Source of the DNA: Nautilus pompilius
Taxonomy: Eukaryota; Mollusca; Cephalopoda; Nautilida; Nautilidae
Direction of reading: 5' to 3'
DNA: 64,000 bases
Assembly: GCA_018389105.1 (NCBI GenBank)
Contig: JACATO010000682.1
Coordinates: 124,001-188,000, forward strand
The position numbers were made by a program, and so were the translations under genes. The notes under the pieces were generated by a model that saw nothing but the letters and a program-made list of their open reading frames with translations, did no database searches and was not told the origin of the DNA. Below, in pieces: positions 44,301-53,300 of this stretch (position 1 is its first letter; the number at the start of each line of letters is the position of its first letter).

Positions 44301-47300
44301 TTTTAAATCATTTAATTTTAGTTTCCACTGTGAAAATGGTCAACCTAAAATTAGATTGCATTATTTTTTTTAAAGGTTTAGTGACTATAGATTTACTTTA
44401 CTGGTAAAACACAAAAGTAGATTTTAAATTATAGTTATACTAAAAATTAGCTAATATAAAAGAGGTAGTACCATAATACTAGAAGCAGAAAGAAATGTCA
44501 TGAAAGTTCCCACGAAAGAAAAATTTCAATAAAAGGAAGAGATAAAAGAAAACAAAATTAGCAAGAAAATGAGAACACCAAAATATTTGTTTAAATTTCT
44601 TTTACAAACAAATTTTAATGCTGATGCAAGCATGTTCTCAAACGTTATGACGACACTCCTCTTCGCTTAGCAGCTGAGAATTTATTAATTATGTTATTCT
44701 GTTTTTACAGTTCTATTGAGCTTATTTGTTGTTGTTTGTTTTTCTTTTAGACCATTGAATATTTGGTGCTCATAAATAAACATGTTTTAAAATCCCTGGA
44801 AACCCTAACCAAGGCACCGGTAAGTAGAAACAGCATACACAACATAGTGTCGGGTATTCTAGAACAGGACAGGTAGTTTGTTTTATACAAGACCCCCCCC
44901 CAATTTAAGAGCTGCTAACTGCACTTATATGTGCTGTCTGTAATTTTTCTGCTGGTTAATAGGTTCATGTAGCGTGTCATTATCCCTTAGAAGGGGAGGG
45001 GATCAGTGAGTCTGAAAAAGGTTTCACGTCATCAATAACTGCAGAGACATCTTCAAAACAGGGCTGATTCTCTGAGCTAAACACCTGTGCAATCTTCTCT
45101 TTTTGATTTTTAATTGCAACAATTATTGCAGCCACGATATCCATGATCAGCTGAGCAATGTGTGCACTTCCAGAGCATTGAATTTTCTTTCTTTTTTTTT
45201 AATGAAGATTGAAAAGGCAGCCTTTCTCAGGACTAACCCCTGATGGCAACATGGAAAGAGTTCCAAAATATAAGTCCATCAGTTACTTTTATTCCTACTA
45301 ATAAGATGCTGAGTGATGCCTGGAATGATCCTCACTTTTCTGTTAATAATGCATCACCACCAACTTTTTGTTTTTATCTTATCTTCTTAAGTTGCATGTT
45401 AAAATAAATATGACTTCAATGAAGAAAACTATCTATTTAAATATTAAAACAACATACTTAGAGCAATTTTCTGGAAACTGATAAGCCATTGTTGCTTTTT
45501 TAAAAAAAAGTGTGCTACAGTGTGGAATATTAGGTTGCTTTTTTTAATTTAATGAAGATTTTACTCTTTTGAAGCTTTACCACTTTGATTCTCTGACTGA
45601 TGATTTTTAGAGGAACTGTAACATGGTAATTTAATGATTTATTTATACCTGCTATATCTGTTTATCAAGTCCTTAAACTCTTCTTCTGTGCATTCATTGC
45701 ATTGTCATTAATATCTAGGATGGGCCCTAATGGGAAAAAAAATGTTGAGTAGTCATATTTTGTAATCTTTGTTCTGACTTCATTCAGTAATACAAGATGG
45801 TTGCATCATCGAAGGAAAATCTTGTAGCAAATTAATTCAGAGCTGCAAATCTCACCCATTTTTAGCAAGGAAAATGAAAGTGATCTCCTGGCAGCTAAAA
45901 CAGTAGAATACAGGGTTTTAGAATTCTGCATTAAAGACTGTTTAATTTAAAATAACTGAGTACTGTCTCCATGGAATGCTTTGCCAAGGCAAATGGATAA
46001 AAAATATTTTTAACCATAAATATCTTTCTAATCTTTTGTCGAAATGGGTTATATATATATTTTTAAAAAAAACAAACTTCCTGTCTCTTTATCTAAAATA
46101 TTTTTAGAGGGCCTCTTCACAAGATTCAAGCTAATTAAACTTTCCTTACAAATTTCCTACATCTAAGTTAATTCATATAATTTATTAGAGTGGTTAGTTG
46201 AGTGAAAATTGGAATTTAACCCCTAAATATCTCTATTGCCCATTTGGATAATTTTACATAATTATTATTATGGATTATGTTAAAAATATCCAAGGGTACT
46301 TGTTAATCAAAATCTCATATGCAAAGAGCATTTCATCTGAGCTATAAACAAAGCAAATATTTAGTTAGTGACAAGTAGTTGTGAGTGCAGAGGGGATGGA
46401 AGTCTTGGGACATACATAAAGTTGTATTCATTTCTCTTTCCTCAGGGCCTTACATAATCCATGAGTTGCAATTACTAGAAATTGCTGGCATTGCCTGTTA
46501 GTAGAGATAATCAATAAATCAAATTACAGGCTATCAGCATTTCTGTATATTTACTGTGCAGTAATTAGTATCATGGATTAGAACTGTTGCATATCACTCT
46601 TAATTTATAAATTATAGTACAAAGTCAAACTCAATTGTAAATGATTGCTCCCTATCTGGAGCTTTCATTCCCAGCATTCCTTGCCTCACTGCTTGACCTT
46701 CACCCCACTAAGTCAATATCTAACTGAGACTTGCTAATATACTGCAAAAGCCATAATAAACAACAAAATTTAGCTGTTATTCTGACTTCAGCTAACCTGT
46801 AGGAATGTCAGCAGCATCGGTGCCATGATGGGTCAAATTGATAAACCGGAGCAAGCCCTGGATCTGGTGCTAGATGCCATCAGAGCTGCACAGCTTGTCC
46901 CTGGAGAAGACTTTCATCTTGGTATCAACTGTAGTGCCCACAAGATCTTCAGTCACGTGAGTCATTCCAACCCTTTATCAAAGAAACATCTAAAAAATTG
47001 TTGAAATAACATCAGATTGTTTGTTGTATGAAATTGTGGTAGAAATGTATTTTTAAAAAAGAGAGAGAGAATTAAGATATTTTATTTCCTTTGATCTTAA
47101 AATTATTGTGTAACATGTATTTTGGTATGCATCAGTATTAGAAAACAATTTTTTTTAAGTAAGAGAATTGTAAATTAATGGAATTAATTGCTGGTGTATG
47201 TGGTTAACAGTGATGTATAAATGAAGTTAAAATAAATATTTCTCTTTCCTGGTGAGGCTGTCACATGTCATGGTGGCTTCACGCCTCTTAGTAACTAATT

Positions 47301-50300
47301 TCTTAAATTAATTTTCAGGATAAAGGAAAATATGAAGTGGCAAATGGCTTGCTGAAGTCTTATGATGAAATGGCAGATTTCTGGGTGGACTTAGTTACTC
47401 ATTATCCTACCATTCTGGCTTTAATTGATCCCCTGCGGAAACAGGTTGGTTAGTTTCATTAGTAACTGTTTTTTTAATGTTTTGTATATGCACATTTAAA
47501 ATAAACAAATGAAATACTACTAATAATAATAGTGGTGGTGATGATGATGGTAATAAGGATGATTTGTGTGTAGCTTCCAGTACTGCAGGTGTTAGTAATT
47601 AATATACTACTTTGAGTACTCTGCATAGTATAAACTGAAGTTAAAGCTAAGACATTGTTGCTCTGTCAGCTTAGCATGGAGGTTTGAGAAATTCAACAAG
47701 AACTAACTGAAGTACATAGGTCATAGCCCAGAGTGCTACCTGGTCTAGTTGCTAAATTGGCCAGCCTAAACTATACTTAAAGAAAGAACAATAGGTGTCT
47801 ATGCAATGTGCTGCTTAGTTGGATATATCACTCATTGATAATGAAAAGATGCTATTTTAATTTGATCCCTAATCCTAACTCTTTGTTATAATCTGAATTC
47901 CTAGGGAGGTTTGCACAGGTAAATAAAGTGTAGACTCTGAATATTTTCTCCTTCAAAAGTCAGTTGCAGTTTAGGCTAGAGAAACAACTGTAGTTTAGGC
48001 CAGCCTAGTTGGCATCTGCACCAAGTAGCAGGCTAGGCTTTGACACATACATACACTGGCAGCCATAATTGTGAGCTCACCAGTGAAATTATCCTGTTGC
48101 TGGTATAAAACCCATTAATGTTGAAAACAAAGTTTATTTTCAAACTTGTCACATAAGGCTTTTTATATTAAAACATCCATCATACCTGATGAATTATTTT
48201 ATTGATGAGTTTAAATTTCAAAAAGGTTTAGCAGTGTGAAAATTCAGAATTAAACACAAAGCTGGAAGCAGATAAATAAAAACGTTGTGCTGTATAGATA
48301 ACCTGTATGTTTTGTTTTCTCCAATAGAATTCTTAGATTACACTAGGTAACAAAATTTCACTTTTGTCTTGTTTTTGGCCCCAAACCAAAAATTTCCAGT
48401 TATTTCCATCTAAACAAAATGGAAAAAAGTGATTTTGATCCAAAACTTTGCTTTTGTGGTTACAACAATGAATTTACACTTTTGCCTTATTTCATTATAG
48501 TATGGGTTACTATCGGTTTTCATATCAGGTAAAGACCTTTGCAAAATCTCAATTGCTTATCTAATTGCTTTTGAAATGTTGCAAATAAGTTGTTAAGGCT
48601 AGTATAGCCAAATTAGTCCTGACAGGGGGGTGTCAAAGGAAGTCAGGACTGTTGACAGCTCGCTTCGCGAGTGCGCAGGGGATGCAATTCACGATGCACA
48701 AGAATTCCCTGGGTTTACAGGAAACTGTTAGGAGGATCCGCACACACTCTAGGACATCTAGGCATTGAGCCAAGAAAACCAGACAGGGGGAGCTTAACAA
48801 AGCAGCTAATAAGAAGCTCCCTCGCCGGGACTGACAGCTAATAATGGACACCTGTCATTCGGAAAGAACGTGATGGATGACCCTCTAGGAAGACGCGTGT
48901 TACAGAAGATGACACAATCCTAGATGTTTTTCCCGTCATCCATCAGAAGCTATAAAAAGAGCACAGAAGCGGAGATGCTCTAATTGTGGTTCTTTCATGA
49001 TTCGACTTGCGTCCTTGTCACGGTCATAAGAGACTATGGCATCAAGAGGCTGCAATCATTCTCCAGATGAATTCTGCTACATGTGTGGTCAATTCATCAA
49101 GACCAGAGCAAAGAAGTTCTCTGTGACAGCATCTCAAAAAATGTGTGAAGCTTACAAAGCATATTTTGGTGTGCCAGTAGGGGACCAAGACAAGACCTGG
49201 GCACCTCATTTTGCTTGTCAGCATTGTACGAGAACACTAGAAGGTAAGATAACTATTTTTTCAAGAGTAAAATCCAATTAAGAATTAAAATAAAAATAAA
49301 ATAAGTTTAACAGAAACTGATACTGTTGTTCTTTTACAGGATGGTATAGAGGGTAAAATAGAGCCATGAAATTTGCTATTCCTAGAATATGGCGTGAACC
49401 TACTGATCACTCAACTAACTGCTTTTTCTGCATGGTGGATCCTTCCAAATGCCAATCTGGGAAAAATGCAGCTGCTGTTTTCTATCCAGACATTCCATCT
49501 TCCATTGCACCAGTACCACACAGTGCTGATCTTCCTATACCAGCTCCTAGAAGAAGTCAACTATCAGAAGATGAGGTGAACAGAAAGGAAGGCTGTGACT
49601 TCAGAGATACAGTTGTAGTTGGGAGGAATCCTTACTACCCAAACCAAAGAGACGTCAATGACTTCATCAGAGATCTTGGTTTGACAAAGTCAAATGGTGA
49701 GCTTTTGATTTCAAGGCTGAAAGAATGGGATTTACTTGATGGCAGTGTGCAAGTGTCCAGCCAAAGAAAACGTCACAAACATTTCTCCAGCTTCTTTGCA
49801 AAGGAGGAAAGGCTATGCTACTGCAATGCAGATGAATGGAGACTCTTCATTGACAGCTCCTCCAAAAGCCTGAAAGCTGTCCTTCTGCACAATGGAAACA
49901 AGTATCCATCTCTGCCTCTTGCTCATTCTGTGCATATTAAGGAGGACTACAGCAGTGTAAAGCTTCTACTGGAAACTTTGAACTACAGCAAGTATGGCTG
50001 GGAAGTTATTGGAGACTTCAAGATGGTGGCTTTCTTGATGGGACTGCAAGGTGGTTTTACCAAGAATCTGTGTTTTCTTTGCCTTTGGGACAGTAGAGAC
50101 AGAGCAGCACATTACCACTGCACTGGCCTTCAAGGACTGACACTACAGTGGGAGCACACAATATCAAACACGAGCCATTGGTGAATCCTCAAAAGGTTTT
50201 GTTTTCTCCACTACACATCAAACTGGGTCTCATGAAACAGTTCGTTACAGCTCTTGACAAGGAGTCTGCTGCCTTCAAATATCTCCAAGACTTCTTTCCT

Positions 50301-53300
50301 AATCTTTCAGAGGCAAAGGTGAAAGCTGGTATCTTCATTGGACCACAAGTAAGGAAAATTATGGAGTGCTCAGAATTTCTACAGAAGCTCATAGAAAAGG
50401 AGAAAAAAGCTTGGGAGTGTTTCATTGCTGTAGTACAGGGCTTTCTTGGCAACAACAAGGCTGATAACTATATGGAACTGGTTGAAGCTTTAGTGAAAAG
50501 CTATGGTGAGATGGGCTGCAGAATGTCTTTGAAGGTTCATATCCTAGATGCTCACCTCGACAACTTCAAGGAGAATATAGGAGCATATTCAGAGGAACAA
50601 GGGGAGCGCTTCCACCAAGATATAATGAACTTTGAACAGAGATATCAGGGATCCTTCAATGAAAACATGATGGGAGACTACATTTGGGGGCTCATACGTG
50701 AAAGTGATGTGTTGTATTCACGCAAATCAAGAAAAACTGTTCATTTTTAATCCTAAAAATTAGTTTCAGAAGTTTTAAAATAAATTTTTGTGTCATTTGA
50801 ATTTTTGTTTTTTGTTTTCTGTCCAAAAATGGTTAAATTTAGCTGTTTTGGGGCAAAAAATCATTCTAAAAGCCACAAAAGCAAAGTTTGACAGGAATAA
50901 TGGACATTTTCTATTGTTTTTCAATGAAAAGAGTTGGAAAATAACATTTGCTTGTCAAACACAAAAATTGTGTTACATAGTGTTATCAGCTGATCAGGTT
51001 TAGCTTTTTTTACAGAACAATGATCAGATAGCCTGTAAAACAAGCAGTTTCTTATTATTGCAATCTCACATTGCTGTATACATTAATAGAAACAAGGCAA
51101 AATATTTTCTCATTTCAGATTTCTAAGAAAAATTAAAAAGAAACAACATTTCTTAAATATTTGTGAAAATATTCAGTTTATAGCAGCCATTGTTAACGAT
51201 CTGGAGTCCAATACAAATATAATCAGATGCTTAATAATTCATACTAATTTAAAAAAAAAATATTTTATCTATAAGTTCAGATAAACTTGGTGACTTGAAG
51301 CCATTCCACCTTAAGTGACTTTGTGAATAATTCACAAATAAAATGTGCTCTCTTGCTCTTTACTTCTATACTAGCATCTAAAAGAATTATATGTAGTTTT
51401 TCAAGAATATTCAGTTTAGGATCCTAAGAGATATCTTGTTTGATTTTGAGCAGGTCTAGTATTACTGAACATTCCCTATGTGCTTATGTAACTGAGTAAC
51501 TGGTGCACATGTACAATAGTGGCAACTGCCTTTGTCTTTTTAGTTTGTGTGCATGAGTGTGGGTATAAAAGGAATGAGAATCACAGAATTAGGCATACTT
51601 TCACTGAAAACCACTGGAGGAATGTTCAGAATGGCTCAGCAACAGAGGGAGTGGTCATTGGCACTTGTGGAAGTTGCTCATATATTTGAGTTCATGCATA
51701 TAATGATAAAAGACTGAATCAGTGGTTCACACAAAGTGGCTGGACAGTTAAATGTCCTATATCCAGGTTATCTATTTAAGAAATTTTTTTTGTTGGTTTC
51801 CCAAACAGTCTGGACCATGATTTGATGACCAAACAGCAGTACAAAGAAAGGTGATTAAGATTCTACTAGCCCCATCGTGATGCCACATTACTGACATAAG
51901 GGCCACTGAATGTAATCCTGGACACAGCTTGGGTAAAACAATGTTGACTTCTCTGACAAATCCCTATACTGTTAGCTGTAGTGATGGCAGGGTAAAGGTA
52001 CAGGGACAAGAAAGATATCAAGGCCTGAAGTCCTGCTACTCTTTGCACAACATGGACTAGGAATCATATTCTAACAGGACAACACCCTTCCTCACACTAC
52101 TAGAATCACTCTGGTGTTTCTTTAGGCCAACAATGTCTCTCCTACTCTGGCCTTCCAGATCAGCAGACTTGCCTCCCTTCCCAATAAAGCATGGCAAAGA
52201 TGACCTGGATATTTGACAAAACCCTCCAAATACCATTGCTGAATGCCGCCATGCCCTTGAGTGGACTACTTCCATATTGTGTCAGCCATCGTGTAGATGG
52301 TAGCAGGTATACATCAAAGCTACCAGGCATCACGCTTGGTAATGGATGTCAGTGCCTTTGAATTATTCTGCATGGCTGATAATATAAATGTTTAAGCATT
52401 TGTTTTGATATTAAATGCATATTCCCCATGATCTCATTGTTTTGGTTTAATGCAGTGTTAATTTTAATTACCTTTAGCACCTTTTTGGATGCCAGCTCAT
52501 ACTGAGAGATAACAAGAACTCTGTATTTATATTTACAAACCATAAATTATGAATTCTTGTTAACAAGGTAACACTGTGGAAGATATAAACATTAGCAGTT
52601 TTAAAATGGCTCTTCTCACTTGATTAGCTCAGTTTTGTTTGCTGCATATTGGAACATGGTCGTGTGAACCCATTTTTATGCAATTGTTACTTTAGCATGT
52701 GTCCAGGATTATGTAAGCCCATTATTACAGTACGTGAGAGCCTCACTTTCATTAGAGCTGGTTAGGGCAATACTAGTGGTGGTGTGGTGCTCTTTATACT
52801 AAAGCCACTATGCACTACATCTCAATATTATATGCACAAGAATGCATTCAGATGTTTAATTGCCCAGTCTGTTTTTTTTTTAGCCTTTCTTCTTCTTTGC
52901 TGTCTCATGGCCTTCAACAATGGCCGCTATTTCTTGCACTGTGAGTAGTACCTGCCCACTCACTCTCTTGACCACACAAAACTCCACATGGGCTCAAATG
53001 TTTGACACTATGTAATATGCAGGGAAACATATAATGCAGTTTCAAGTCATGCTCAGTTTAGGAGAGAGCATTCCTATTTAGATATGGGAGGAAACTGGAT
53101 TGCCTAAAAAACACATGCAGACACTATGAGAAGAGAGGAAGAAGCCATTTCATGTGAAGTTGCCAAAGTTGGATCTCAATGGGAGTCAAACCAAGACCAT
53201 TAGCTATGCATTACCTTTTTTTCTTAGCAACCAATAAATAAATACAGTAAATCCTCTCTTAACTAAAATTCTAGCTGATAATTTTTGGTCAGCTGATATG

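Noticed and set aside
44820..46791. A possible missing small exon between ENO4 exons 8 and 9
   Set aside because: Once the 46792 acceptor is used the phases agree, and no candidate exon in the interval has both sites and an open frame.
46804..46811. Acceptor TGTAG at about 46805 for ENO4 exon 9
   Set aside because: It would leave one extra base and break the frame; the CAG at 46789..46791 gives a phase-0 join and 55 open codons.
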